DNA of 64,000 nt from Agromyces allii (GTDB lineage Bacteria; Actinomycetota; Actinomycetes; Actinomycetales; Microbacteriaceae): the NCBI RefSeq assembly GCF_009749385.1, contig NZ_WBIN01000008.1, positions 62,001 through 126,000 of the forward strand. The letters are read 5' to 3'. Position 1 is the first letter of the stretch. Each line of letters starts with the position of its first letter. Below the pieces are notes generated by a model. It saw only the letters and a list, made by a program, of their open reading frames with translations, did no database searches and was not told where the DNA came from. This document shows, in pieces, positions 51,763 through 61,145 of this stretch. A program made the position numbers and the translations under genes.

Positions 51763-53241
51763 CTACGCCTGGAGCTGCAGGGTCTTCGCGGTCTCGGCGA
51801 GCGACGCCTCGGCCGCGGCCGGGTCGCTCGAGAGCGTCGTGCCGTAGCCGGGGATCATGTCGCGGAGCTTCGGCTCCCACTCGCCCATGCGGTCGGGGAA
51901 GCAGCGCGCGAGCACGTCGAGCATGATGGGCGCGGCGGTCGAGGCGCCGGGCGAGGCGCCCAGCAGACCCGCGATCGTGCCGTCGGCGCCCGTGATGACC
52001 TCGGTGCCGAACTGCAGGATGCCGCCCTTCTCAGGGTCTTTCTTCATGACCTGCACGCGCTGGCCGGCCGTGATGAGCTCCCAGTCTTCAGTCTTCGCAG
52101 TGGGCATGAACTCGCGCAGGGCCTGCATCTTCTTCTCGCGGTTGGCCATGAGCTCGCCGACGAGGTACTTCACGAGGTCGAAGTTCTTGAGGCCGACCTG
52201 GAGCATCGGCCCGAGGTTGTGCAGGCGGATCGAGAACGGCAGGTCGAACCAGGTGCTCGTCTTCAGGAACTTGGGCGTGAAGCCGGCGTACGGGCCGAAG
52301 AGCAGTGCGGTCTCGCCGTCGACGACGCGCGTGTCGAGGTGCGGCACCGACATGGGCGGCGCGCCCACGGCCGCCTTGCCGTAGACCTTCGCTTGGTGCT
52401 GGGCGACGAGCTTGGGGTTCGTGGTGCGCAGGAACTGGCCCGAGATCGGGAAGCCGCCGAAGCCCTTGATCTCGGAGATGCCCGAGTGCTGCAGCAGGGC
52501 GAGCGCGCCGCCGCCGGCGCCCACGAACACGAAGCGCGCGTTCACCTCTTTGGGCGTGCCGCCGACGAGGTGCTTGACGCGCAGACGCCAGGTTCCGTCT
52601 TTCTGGCGCTTCAGGCGCGTGACCTGGTGGTTCGTGTGGATCTCCGCGCCGTGCGCGGCGATGTCGGTGAAGAGGTACTTGGTGAGCGCGCCGAAGTCGA
52701 CGTCGGTGCCCGAGACGATGCGCGTGGCCGCGACCTTCTGCTTCGGGTTGCGCTTCTTCGCCAGGAGCGGGGTCCACTCGGCGATGCGCTCGAGGTCTTC
52801 GGTGTACTCGAGGTCGGGGAACAGCGGCTGGTCCTTCAGGGCCGCGACGCGCTTCTTCAGGTACTCGATGTTCGCCTTGCCGCGCACGAAGGTCATGTGC
52901 GGCGCGGTGTTGATGAAGTTGTGCGGCTCGGGCAGCGCCCCGATCGACACGAGGTACGCCCAGTACTGGCGGCTGATCTGGAACTGCTCGTTGATCGAGA
53001 CGGCCTTGGCGGCGCTGACGCTGCCGTCGGGGTTCTCGGGCATGTAGTTCAGCTCGCAGAGCGCGGCGTGACCGGTGCCCGCGTTGTTCCAGGCGTTCGA
53101 GGACTCCTGGGCGACCTCGCCGAGGCGCTCGTAGACGCGGATGGACCAGTCGGGCTGCAGCCGGGAGATGAGGGAGCCGAGCGTCGCGCTCATGATGCCC
53201 CCGCCGATCAGGACGACGTCGACCGTTTCCGCTGAATTCAC
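51763..53241 (-). CDS. mqo: Malate:quinone oxidoreductase
   Basis: 492 residues, the family length. The FAD-binding start is VDVVLIGGGIMSATLGSLI, with ESSNAWNNAGTGHAALCELNY, FVFVGAGGGALALLQHSG and a C-terminal LLGASPGASTAAPIMLDVL. It oxidises malate to oxaloacetate and passes electrons to quinone at the membrane, bypassing NAD-malate dehydrogenase. The GTG at 53241 begins just before the FAD motif; its ribosome site is weak. Confidence 0.96.
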   Translation of the reverse strand: MNSAETVDVVLIGGGIMSATLGSLISRLQPDWSIRVYERLGEVAQESSNAWNNAGTGHAALCELNYMPENPDGSVSAAKAVSINEQFQISRQYWAYLVSIGALPEPHNFINTAPHMTFVRGKANIEYLKKRVAALKDQPLFPDLEYTEDLERIAEWTPLLAKKRNPKQKVAATRIVSGTDVDFGALTKYLFTDIAAHGAEIHTNHQVTRLKRQKDGTWRLRVKHLVGGTPKEVNARFVFVGAGGGALALLQHSGISEIKGFGGFPISGQFLRTTNPKLVAQHQAKVYGKAAVGAPPMSVPHLDTRVVDGETALLFGPYAGFTPKFLKTSTWFDLPFSIRLHNLGPMLQVGLKNFDLVKYLVGELMANREKKMQALREFMPTAKTEDWELITAGQRVQVMKKDPEKGGILQFGTEVITGADGTIAGLLGASPGASTAAPIMLDVLARCFPDRMGEWEPKLRDMIPGYGTTLSSDPAAAEASLAETAKTLQLQA

Positions 53242-53340
53242 GGATTCCAGTGTATGCGCCGTCGAGGGTGCCCCCGACCACGTCCGTTCGACGTCGAGAG
53301 ACTCTCGAATACGGCGCTGACCGGGCGCGTTCAGGGCGGG

Positions 53341-53390
53341 CGGATGCCGCGGGCGGCTGCGGCGCGTCGGGCGGCCGCCCGCGGCATCCG
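53341..53390. repeat. 17-bp-stem hairpin built on the GGATGCCGC word
   Basis: Perfect arms at 53341-53357 and 53374-53390 with a 16-nt loop, between the mqo start and the stop of the small membrane protein gene. It may terminate the latter (minus strand). There is no T-run. Confidence 0.8.
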
Positions 53391-53453
53391 CTCGCCCGTC
53401 GCCTTCGGCCGTGCCGCCCGAGATGCCGCTCGCAGCTACGCCCGCGCGTCGGG

Positions 53454-53873
53454 TCAGAGCGCCGCGATGCCGCCGCCGATGAGGCCGACGCCCGCGACGA
53501 CGAGGCCGACGGTGAGCGAGAGCGCGCCGACCCAGAGCAGGGCGATGGCGCGGCCGGGCTTCTGCGGATCGGCCCCGAGCACCGAGAGGAAGAAGCCCGC
53601 GGGCATGAGGATCGCAGCGACGGGGGCGCCGAGTCGGGCGACCCACATCCACGCGTCGTCGAGCGCGGCGGACTCCAGCACCCCGAGGATCGCGACCGAG
53701 AGCACGAGCAGCACTGCGGCGTGCGCGTGACCTGCGCGGAAGAAGTTCTGCTGCAGCCGATTGGCGGGCGCCAGGCCCCGAACGACCCTCGTGAGGAAGT
53801 ACCCGCCGCTCTCGACCGTGACGAGGGCGAGCAGCAGGGTGCCGATGAGGATGGCGTCGATCGCGTGGTTCAT
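53454..53873 (-). CDS. Small integral membrane protein, probably MerR-controlled
   Basis: 139 residues with four hydrophobic segments (about 5-25, 48-66, 78-97 and 107-135). A conserved-looking AGHAHAAVLLVLS follows the first loop. I do not recognise the family. It has a clear GGAAGGA ribosome site 7 bp before its ATG. It is divergent from a MerR-type regulator across a 46-bp palindrome, so it is the likely target of that regulator. The Met-, His- and Glu-poor loops give no hint of a ligand. Confidence 0.75.
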   Translation of the reverse strand: MNHAIDAILIGTLLLALVTVESGGYFLTRVVRGLAPANRLQQNFFRAGHAHAAVLLVLSVAILGVLESAALDDAWMWVARLGAPVAAILMPAGFFLSVLGADPQKPGRAIALLWVGALSLTVGLVVAGVGLIGGGIAAL

Positions 53874-53897
53874 GCTCGATTCCTTCCGGAGATCGTG

Positions 53898-53943
53898 ATT
53901 GGATAGTTGTGCTCTCCAATATTAGAGAGTTGTACTATCCAAT
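53898..53943. promoter_or_regulatory. 46-bp near-palindromic operator between the MerR gene and its divergent target
   Basis: Two 23-bp arms match at 18 of 23 positions (ATTGGATAGT, CTC TC and AAT are shared; the variable part is central to each arm). It is AT-rich in a GC-rich setting. For the plus strand, TTGTGC (53907-53912) and TACTAT (53933-53938) are 20 bp apart, the long spacer typical of MerR-activated promoters. Confidence 0.75.
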
Positions 53944-54006
53944 GCAAGGGATCGACGCGACCCCGCCGCCGGACGAACACCGCCCGCCGCACGAGAAGGA
54001 GCCCCG

Positions 54007-54627
54007 ATGCGCATGTCAGCCCTCGCCGCCGAGGCGGGCCTGCCCGTCGCGACCGTCAAGTACTACCTGCGCGAGGGCCTCCTGCACGCGGGCACGGCGA
54101 CCGGGGCGACCCAGGCCGTCTACGACGAGGGCCACGTGCGGCGGCTGCGCATGGTTCGCGCGCTCGTCGGCCCCGTCGGGCTCAGCGTGCAGCAGGCGCG
54201 CACCGTGCTCGACCTCGTCGACGAGCCCGGCGGCGACCTCTACACGACGCTCGGCCGGGCCGTCGGAACGCTGCCGCCCGCCGCGGCACCCCCCGGCGAG
54301 GCATCCGACCCCTACCCGCGCGCCCGCGCCGCACTCGAGGCGCTCGGCCAGGTCTACGACCCCGAGTTCGCCGCCGTCGCGCAGCTCGAGGGCGCTCTCG
54401 CCGCCGCAGCCGACGCGGGCCTGCCGATCGACGCCGAACGGCTCGCCGCCTACGGCAGTGCCGCGACCGACATCGCCGCCTTCGACCTCTCGCGCATGCC
54501 GGCCGAGCCGCACGCCGCCGTCGCCTACACCGTGCTCGGCACCGCGCTCTACGAGCCCGTGCTGCTCGCGCTGCGGCGCCTCGCGCACCAGGACGCCGCG
54601 GTGCGGCGCCTCGCGCGGGAGGAGTGA
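54007..54627 (+). CDS. MerR-family transcriptional regulator
   Basis: 206 residues. The N-terminal winged helix-turn-helix reads MRMSALAAEAGLPVATVKYY followed by LREGLL. The wing and dimer helix (HVRRLRMVRALVGPVGLSVQ) extend to about residue 75. The C-terminal 120 residues are helical, Ala-rich and free of cysteines, so a metal-sensing role is unlikely and a hydrophobic ligand is possible. AAGGAG precedes the ATG by 6 bp. The 46-bp palindrome upstream is its probable operator. Confidence 0.9.
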   Translation: MRMSALAAEAGLPVATVKYYLREGLLHAGTATGATQAVYDEGHVRRLRMVRALVGPVGLSVQQARTVLDLVDEPGGDLYTTLGRAVGTLPPAAAPPGEASDPYPRARAALEALGQVYDPEFAAVAQLEGALAAAADAGLPIDAERLAAYGSAATDIAAFDLSRMPAEPHAAVAYTVLGTALYEPVLLALRRLAHQDAAVRRLAREE

Positions 54628-54669
54628 CGCGAGCCCGGCCCACCGGGGCACGTGCTCGAACGGCGCGCC

Positions 54670-55719
54670 TCAGGAACGAGCAGGTGCCGGCTCGCGTGCG
54701 GCCTCTGAGGGCGCGACGCCGCCCGTGGCCAGGGTCACCTCGGCTCGAGCACGTTCGAGCGCCTCCCCGGTCGCTCCCGCCCGACTGAGCGCGAGCAGCG
54801 CGGCCCCGACGATCGGTGCCGTCTCGAGGATCTCGATGCGGGCGCGGGGCGCGACCCGCTCGAGTCCGGCGACGATCCCGCCGATGAGGCGCTCATCGCC
54901 GGAGCGGATGATGCCGCCGCCGAGCACGATCGGAACCGCCTGCTCGGCGAGGCCGAGCCGCGTCACGCACGCACGGGCGAAGGCCACGAGCTCCTCGGCC
55001 TGGCGGTCGACCAGTCCGATCGCCACGGCGTCGCCGGCCCGGGCGGACGCGAAGACGGCGGGGGCGAGCGCGGCGAGCTCGCTCGCATCGCGGCGGCCGA
55101 GGTGGAGCTCCTCGATGAGCACCGAGACCGACGCGACGCCGTACTGCTCGACGATCGCGGCCGACAGCGCGGTGCGCGGCCCGCGGCCGTCGACGTCGCG
55201 CGCCGCATGCCACAGCGCCTGCTCGCCGAGGCCGCTGCCCCCGCCCCAGTCGCCCGAGAGCCCGCCGAGCGACGGGAAGCGCACATCGGCACCGTCGGCG
55301 CGCACACCGACGGCATTGACCCCCGTGCCGCAGACGATGGCCACCGCGTCGGGTTCGTCGGTGCCGGCCCGCAGCAACGCGTAGAGGTCGTTCGCGACGA
55401 CGGTCGTCGACGACGCCCAGTCGAACGCGGCGATCGCGGCGGCGTACTGGTCGACCTCGACCGGGAGGTCGAGCCCCGAGATGTACAGTCCGGCGTGCCC
55501 GACCCGACCCCTGCCCGCGACGGCGCGCACGAGCTCGTCGACGACGGCGACCGCCTGGCCGAGCCCCTCGAAGTGTGGGCTCGACCCGGCCCCCCGCTCG
55601 TGCGCCACGAGCTCGCCCGTGATCGTGAGGGCGACCGCGTCGGTCTTCGAGCCGCCGCCGTCGACGGCCACGACGAGGTCGGCGCCGCCGAGGCCGCCCA
55701 CGCGGTTCGGGGCGCTCAC
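54670..55719 (-). CDS. BadF/BadG-type ATPase, N-acetylglucosamine kinase-like
   Basis: 349 residues. The actin-like ATPase phosphate-1 loop is VVAVDGGGSKTDAVAL near residue 15. Phosphate-2 is IVCGTGVNAVG near 130, followed by GGLSGDWGGGSGLGEQAL near 150, and an adenosine loop lies near 240 (IVLGGGI). Relatives phosphorylate GlcNAc or glucosamine. The GTG start at 55719 overlaps the GH4 stop (GTGA), so it probably phosphorylates the sugar that GH4 needs or releases. It is the last gene of the sugar operon. Confidence 0.88.
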   Translation of the reverse strand: MSAPNRVGGLGGADLVVAVDGGGSKTDAVALTITGELVAHERGAGSSPHFEGLGQAVAVVDELVRAVAGRGRVGHAGLYISGLDLPVEVDQYAAAIAAFDWASSTTVVANDLYALLRAGTDEPDAVAIVCGTGVNAVGVRADGADVRFPSLGGLSGDWGGGSGLGEQALWHAARDVDGRGPRTALSAAIVEQYGVASVSVLIEELHLGRRDASELAALAPAVFASARAGDAVAIGLVDRQAEELVAFARACVTRLGLAEQAVPIVLGGGIIRSGDERLIGGIVAGLERVAPRARIEILETAPIVGAALLALSRAGATGEALERARAEVTLATGGVAPSEAAREPAPARS

Positions 55720-56975
55720 CGCGCCCACTCCAGGAACGGGGCGTTCTCGGCCATCAGCAGGTCGGTGAGACGCTCGGCGCGCTCGTGCTGCAGCACCAGC
55801 GGGTGTGCGCGCATCGCCCGGAGCACCCGGTCGCGGCCCCCGTGCACTGCGGCGTCGAGGGCGAGCCGCTCGTACCCCGCGACGCCGGCGATGAGCCCGC
55901 GGATGTCGTCGGGCAGCGGCGCGACCGGCTCCGCGACGAATCCCCCGTCGCGGAACACGGCCGGCACCTCGATGACGTGGTCGTCGGGCAGGAACGGCAG
56001 CACGCCGTCATTGCGCAGGTTCACCACCCGCGACCGACCGGCGCCGTCGCGCATCGCCGCGAGCAGCTCGATCGCCGCCTCGGAGTAGAAGGCGCCGCCG
56101 CGCCCCTCGAGCGCGGCCGGCTTCTCGTGCTGGGCCGGGTCGGCGTAGAGCTCGAGCAACTCGCGTTCGATCGCGCGGACGGCTTCGGCGCGCGTCGGCT
56201 CGTGCCGCTGCTCGCGCAGCACCTCGTCGTGGGCGTAGTAGTACCGCAGGTAGTAGGAGGGCACCACGCCGAGCTGGGCGACGAGCGCGGGTGCGAGATG
56301 CACCTCGTCGGCGAGGTCGCCGAGTCGATGCTGCAGGAGTCCCGGCAGCCGGTCCTCGCCGTCGATGACGACGCTCCGCTCCCAGGTCAGGTGGTTGAGC
56401 CCGACGTGTCCGAGGCTCACCCGGTCGTGGTCGACGTCGAACATCGAGGCGAAGCGCCGCTGGAACCCGATCGCGACGTTGCAGAGGCCGACCGCGCGAT
56501 GGCCGGCCTCGAGCAGGGCGCGCGTCACGATGCCCACGGGGTTCGTGAAGTCGACGATCCACGCATCCGGCTTCGCGTGCGCGCGGACGACGTCGGCGAT
56601 CCGGAGCACCACGGGCACGGTTCGCAGCGCCTTCGCGAGTCCGCCGGGGCCCGTCGTCTCCTGGCCGATGCATCCGACCTCGTGCGGCCAGGTCTCGTCG
56701 GCGTGGCGGGCGTCCTGCCCGCCCACCCGGAGCTGGATGAGCACCGCGTCGGCATCGGCGACGCCCGCGACGAGGTCGGTGGTGCCGAGCACCTTCGCCG
56801 GATGCCCAGCATGCTCGAGCATGCGCCGCGACATGCCGGCGACGAGCGCGAGCCGCTGCTCGTCGGGGTCGACGAGGCGGATCTCCTCGAGCGGCAGCGT
56901 GTCGCGCAACCGTGCGAATCCGTCGATGAGTTCGGGCGTGTAGGTCGAGCCTCCGCCGACGATGGCGAGCTTCAT
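55716..56975 (-). CDS. Glycoside hydrolase family 4, 6-phospho-beta-glucosidase type
   Basis: 419 residues. The NAD-binding start is MKLAIVGGGSTYTPELIDGF; family motifs are LRVGGQDAR near 82-90, DFTNPVGI near 142 and CNVAIGFQR with metal ligand Cys165, then GLNHLTW with His195. GH4 enzymes use NAD+ and Mn2+ in an oxidation-elimination mechanism on 6-phospho-glycosides. A PTS would normally supply that substrate, but the operon encodes an ABC importer and a kinase instead. ATG 56975 is preferred because GAGGA precedes it and the Rossmann motif starts there. Confidence 0.92.
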   Translation of the reverse strand: MKLAIVGGGSTYTPELIDGFARLRDTLPLEEIRLVDPDEQRLALVAGMSRRMLEHAGHPAKVLGTTDLVAGVADADAVLIQLRVGGQDARHADETWPHEVGCIGQETTGPGGLAKALRTVPVVLRIADVVRAHAKPDAWIVDFTNPVGIVTRALLEAGHRAVGLCNVAIGFQRRFASMFDVDHDRVSLGHVGLNHLTWERSVVIDGEDRLPGLLQHRLGDLADEVHLAPALVAQLGVVPSYYLRYYYAHDEVLREQRHEPTRAEAVRAIERELLELYADPAQHEKPAALEGRGGAFYSEAAIELLAAMRDGAGRSRVVNLRNDGVLPFLPDDHVIEVPAVFRDGGFVAEPVAPLPDDIRGLIAGVAGYERLALDAAVHGGRDRVLRAMRAHPLVLQHERAERLTDLLMAENAPFLEWAR

Positions 56976-57046
56976 GGGTCCTCGATTCCGTGCATGGTCG
57001 GCCGCGCGCACTGGCGCGGAACGAAGGGTTTCAGGGGTCGGTCGAC

Positions 57047-57062
57047 GGATGCCGCGGCATCC
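57047..57062. repeat. Perfect palindromic copy of the GGATGCCGC word
   Basis: It lies in the 105-bp gap between the ROK gene stop and the GH4 start. It could act as a weak terminator or processing hairpin there. Confidence 0.65.
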
Positions 57063-57080
57063 GCGGTTCGAACGAACGGG

Positions 57081-58235
57081 TCAGTTGGCGAGCGAGATGT
57101 CGGCCTCGAGCTGATCGCGGATCTGGTCGACGAGCTGTTGGCGCGCGCCGAGGAGCACGGGCTGCGCGCCCGTTCCGCTCGTGCGCATGGCGAGCTTGGG
57201 GTGGGCGGCCGGATCGACGCGTTCGGCGACCAGCTCGGCGAGCCTGGCGCCTCCGGCGATGCCGGTGGGCCCGCCCAGCACGATCATCGAGGGGTCGAGG
57301 ATCGCGAGGAGCGGATTGACGGCGAGGATCACGCGGTCGGCCAGCACCGTCAGGACGGCCGGATCGTCGGCGAGGCGGGGCAGCACGTCGGCGAGCGTCG
57401 CACCGTCGGATCCGAACAGGCGCGCCACCGCCGGGCCGCCGAGCAGGTCCGTGAAGTCGTTCGCCGCCGGCGCGAGCGGCGCAGCCGTGCGGGGCACGGC
57501 GAGGTAGCCGATCTCACCCGCCCCGCCCGAGGCGCCGCGGTGCACGCCCCAGCCGAGGTCGAGGCCGACGCCGAGGCCGTCGCCGATCCAGAACAGCGCG
57601 AAGCTCTCGGCCTGCTGCGCTGCGCCCGCCGACCGCTCGGCCATCGTCGCGAGGTTGACGTCGTTGTCGATCGTCACCTGCAGGCCGAGCTCCCGCTCGA
57701 TCCGCGCACGCGACCCGACGGCGGGCCACCCCGGCAGGGTGTCGGTGAACGAGAGCTCGTCGCCGTCGACGAAGAAGGCCGCCTGCACGCCGATCACGAC
57801 GCGGCTGACCGTGCCCTCGTCGATGCCGGCCGCCTCGCACGCCGCTCGGACGGCGGCGCGGACGTCGCCCTCGGGCGTCCGGGAGCCGGTCTCGGCGGCG
57901 ACCTGCACGATCGGGTGCTCGTGGTCGACGGCGTCGACGACCACGGCCTGGATCGCCCGGTCGAGGATCGAGATCGCGACCCCCGTGATGCGATCGGTGC
58001 GCACGCCGTACGTGATCGCGTTCGGCCCGCGCCCGGCCGACCGTTCGCCGACCGGCTTGATCAGGCCGACCCGCTCGAGGCGCGCGAGCATCTGGGAGGC
58101 GGTGGGCTTGGACAGGCCCGTGAGCTCGCCGAGCGCCGAGCGCGTGAGTGGGCCGTGCTGCAGCAGGAGCCGGAAGGCGGCGCGGTCGTTGCGCGCGGCG
58201 AGCCACGTCGGGGTGCCCGGGTCGATCTGGTTCAT
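57081..58235 (-). CDS. ROK-family transcriptional repressor
   Basis: 384 residues. A winged helix-turn-helix lies at about 20-70 (LTRSALGELTGLSKPTASQM), then a ROK domain with ALFWIGDGLGVGLDLGWGVH near 215 and GASGGAGEIGYLAV near 240. The zinc motif CxCGxxGCxE that normally follows is missing (AVPRTAAPLAP instead), so it is a regulator with an altered ligand pocket rather than a sugar kinase. It lies between the ABC transporter and GH4 genes and very likely represses this operon in response to the imported sugar. Confidence 0.88.
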   Translation of the reverse strand: MNQIDPGTPTWLAARNDRAAFRLLLQHGPLTRSALGELTGLSKPTASQMLARLERVGLIKPVGERSAGRGPNAITYGVRTDRITGVAISILDRAIQAVVVDAVDHEHPIVQVAAETGSRTPEGDVRAAVRAACEAAGIDEGTVSRVVIGVQAAFFVDGDELSFTDTLPGWPAVGSRARIERELGLQVTIDNDVNLATMAERSAGAAQQAESFALFWIGDGLGVGLDLGWGVHRGASGGAGEIGYLAVPRTAAPLAPAANDFTDLLGGPAVARLFGSDGATLADVLPRLADDPAVLTVLADRVILAVNPLLAILDPSMIVLGGPTGIAGGARLAELVAERVDPAAHPKLAMRTSGTGAQPVLLGARQQLVDQIRDQLEADISLAN

Positions 58236-58300
58236 GCCGTCCGCCGCTCTCGTCTCGATCTCGTCACTCTATCTGAAAGGAATGTTTACTGATTGATGCC

Positions 58301-59145
58301 TCACCCGCCGTTCCGAACCTCGTCGCGGAGCCGCCCGAGCCGATCGGGATCGGCCGCGGCCTCGAGCAGGGTCTTGGTGTACTCGTGCTGAGGATCGAGG
58401 ATCACCCGTTCGCTCGGCCCCCGTTCGACGATCTCCCCTCGGTACATCACGAGGATCTCGTCGGAGAAGTGCCGCGCGGTCGCGAGATCGTGCGTGATGT
58501 AGAGCACGCCGAGGTTCTCCTGCCGTTGCAGGTCGGCCAGCAGGTTCAGCACGCCGAGGCGGATCGACACGTCGAGCATCGACACCGGCTCGTCGGCGAT
58601 GATGAACCGGGCCCCCGGGGCGAGCGCCCGGGCGATCGCGACGCGCTGCCGCTGGCCGCCCGAGAGCTCATGCGGTCGTCGATCGGCGAACGTCGCCGCC
58701 GGCGACAGTCGCACCCGCTCGAGCAGCTCGTCGGCCCGCTCGCGGACCTGCCGCGACGACAGCCCCGGGTGATGGATGCGCAACGGACGCTCGAGGTGGT
58801 GCCGGATCGGGTGGAACGGGTTCAGCGAGCTGAACGGGTCCTGGAAGACCATCTGCACGTCGCGCCGGTACCTGGCCAGGCCACGTCCGCGGGTCGCACT
58901 CTGGCGCCCGTCGAGCAGGATCTCGCCCGACGAGGGCGTCTCGAGCTTCGCCATCATGCGTGCGATCGTCGACTTGCCGGAGCCGGACTCGCCGACGAGG
59001 GCGATCGTGCGCCCGGGCTCGAGCGTGAACGAGACGTCCTTCACGGCGTGCAGCGTTCGCACGTTGACGCCGCTCCGCAGCCGGAAGTCCTTGACGAGGT
59101 TGCGCGCCTCGAGGGTCGTTGGCTCTCCTGCCCGGTCGTGCCCGC

Positions 59146-59149
<4 letters not shown>
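58301..59149 (-). CDS. Opp/Dpp-type ABC transporter ATPase (OppF-like)
   Basis: 282 residues. Walker A is ALVGESGSGKSTIARMM near residue 50, the Q-loop VFQDPFSSLNPFHP is the Opp/Dpp type, the signature is HELSGGQRQRVAIARALAPG and Walker B is FIIADEPVSMLDVS. It powers uptake together with the OppD-like subunit upstream, which it overlaps by 4 bp. It lacks the usual C-terminal oligopeptide-transporter iron-sulfur extension and ends shortly after the transporter-specific EYTKTLLEAA segment. Confidence 0.93.
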
Positions 59150-60047
<898 letters not shown>

Positions 60048-60051
<4 letters not shown>

Positions 60052-61145
60052 GCGAAAGCTCCGGTGTCGGCGACGCCCTTGCCGGCCTTCGCGGCCCTGC
60101 GCTGGCGCTTCGCGTTCTCAGGCGCGAGCCTGAGCTTGGGGTTCACGACCTCGTCGATCGCGAAGTTGATGAGGGAGAGTCCGGCGCCGAGTGCGGCGAT
60201 GATGAGCCCGGGCGGCACGAACCACCACCAGGCGCCGGTGCCGACGGCCTGGCCGGTCTGGGCGTCGTTCAGCATCGTGCCGAGCGTGATCGACCCGGTC
60301 GGCCCGAGGCCGAGGTAGGACAGGCCGGCCTCGCCGAGCACCGCGAAGATGACGCCGAAGATGAACTGGGCGGCGAGCAGCGGCACGAGGTTCGGCAGGA
60401 TCTCGACGAAGATGATGCGGCTCGGCTTCTCGCCCGCAACGCGGGCCGCTGCGACGTACTCCCGGGTGCGCAGCGAGCGCGCCTGCGCCCGCAGGACCAC
60501 GGCCGAACCGGCCCAGCCGGTGATGCCGAGCACGAGGGCGACGAGGAGCGAGCTCCGGGCGAGCGGTCCGAGGCCCTCGGCGTTCTGCACGTAGGCCGCG
60601 ATCACCATGACCACGGGCAGACCCGGGATGACGAGCACGATGTTCGTGAAGAGGGTGAGCACCTCGTCGAGCACGCCGCCGAAGTACCCGGCGAACACGC
60701 CGAAGATCACGGCGAGCAGCTGCGCCACGATGCCGGCGACGATGCCGATGAACAGCGAGCCCTGGGTGCCCCACGCGAGTTGCGAGAAGACGTCGTAGCC
60801 GAGCTTGGTCGTGCCGAGCCAGTGCTCGGCCGACGGCGGCTGCAGCGCCTCGTTGCTGGAATCGCGCGGCGGCTGGGCGATCATCGGCCCGAAGATGCCG
60901 AACAGCGTGATCAGGCCGACGATGACGACGCCGGTGATGAGCTTGCCCGACCGGCTCGGCAGGATGTGGCGGAACCGGCCCGCCCGGGTCGAGGTCGCCG
61001 CGGCGATCGCCGCCGTGGCGCTCGCCTCCCTGGCCGTCTCGCGGACGGCTTCGGCCGAGACGGGCGACTGGAAGGGTGCGTCGTCGCCCATCGCGTAGCC
61101 GGAGTCGTCGGCCGTGCGGTCGAGCGTGGGTTGTGAGTCAGCCAT
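60048..61145 (-). CDS. ABC transporter permease (OppC/DppC-like)
   Basis: 365 residues. A roughly 60-residue polar N-terminal extension precedes the first helix (ITGVVIVGLITLFGIFG). The extracytoplasmic PPSAEHWLGTTKLGYDVFSQ is the OppC hallmark. Then come five more helices and the ATPase-contacting loop near AARVAGEKPSRIIFVEILPN. The C-terminus after SLINFAIDEVVNPKLR is Lys/Arg-rich. It overlaps the OppB-like gene by 8 bp. Confidence 0.93.

Noticed and set aside
53341..53390. GGATGCCGC copies as a classical REP mobile element with its transposase
   Set aside because: Most copies are single half-words inside coding genes on both strands, unlike REP elements, and no REP-type transposase is in the window.
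53898..53943. Palindrome as an insertion-sequence end or attachment site
   Set aside because: It sits precisely between two divergent start regions with promoter-like elements, and no transposase or duplication is present.
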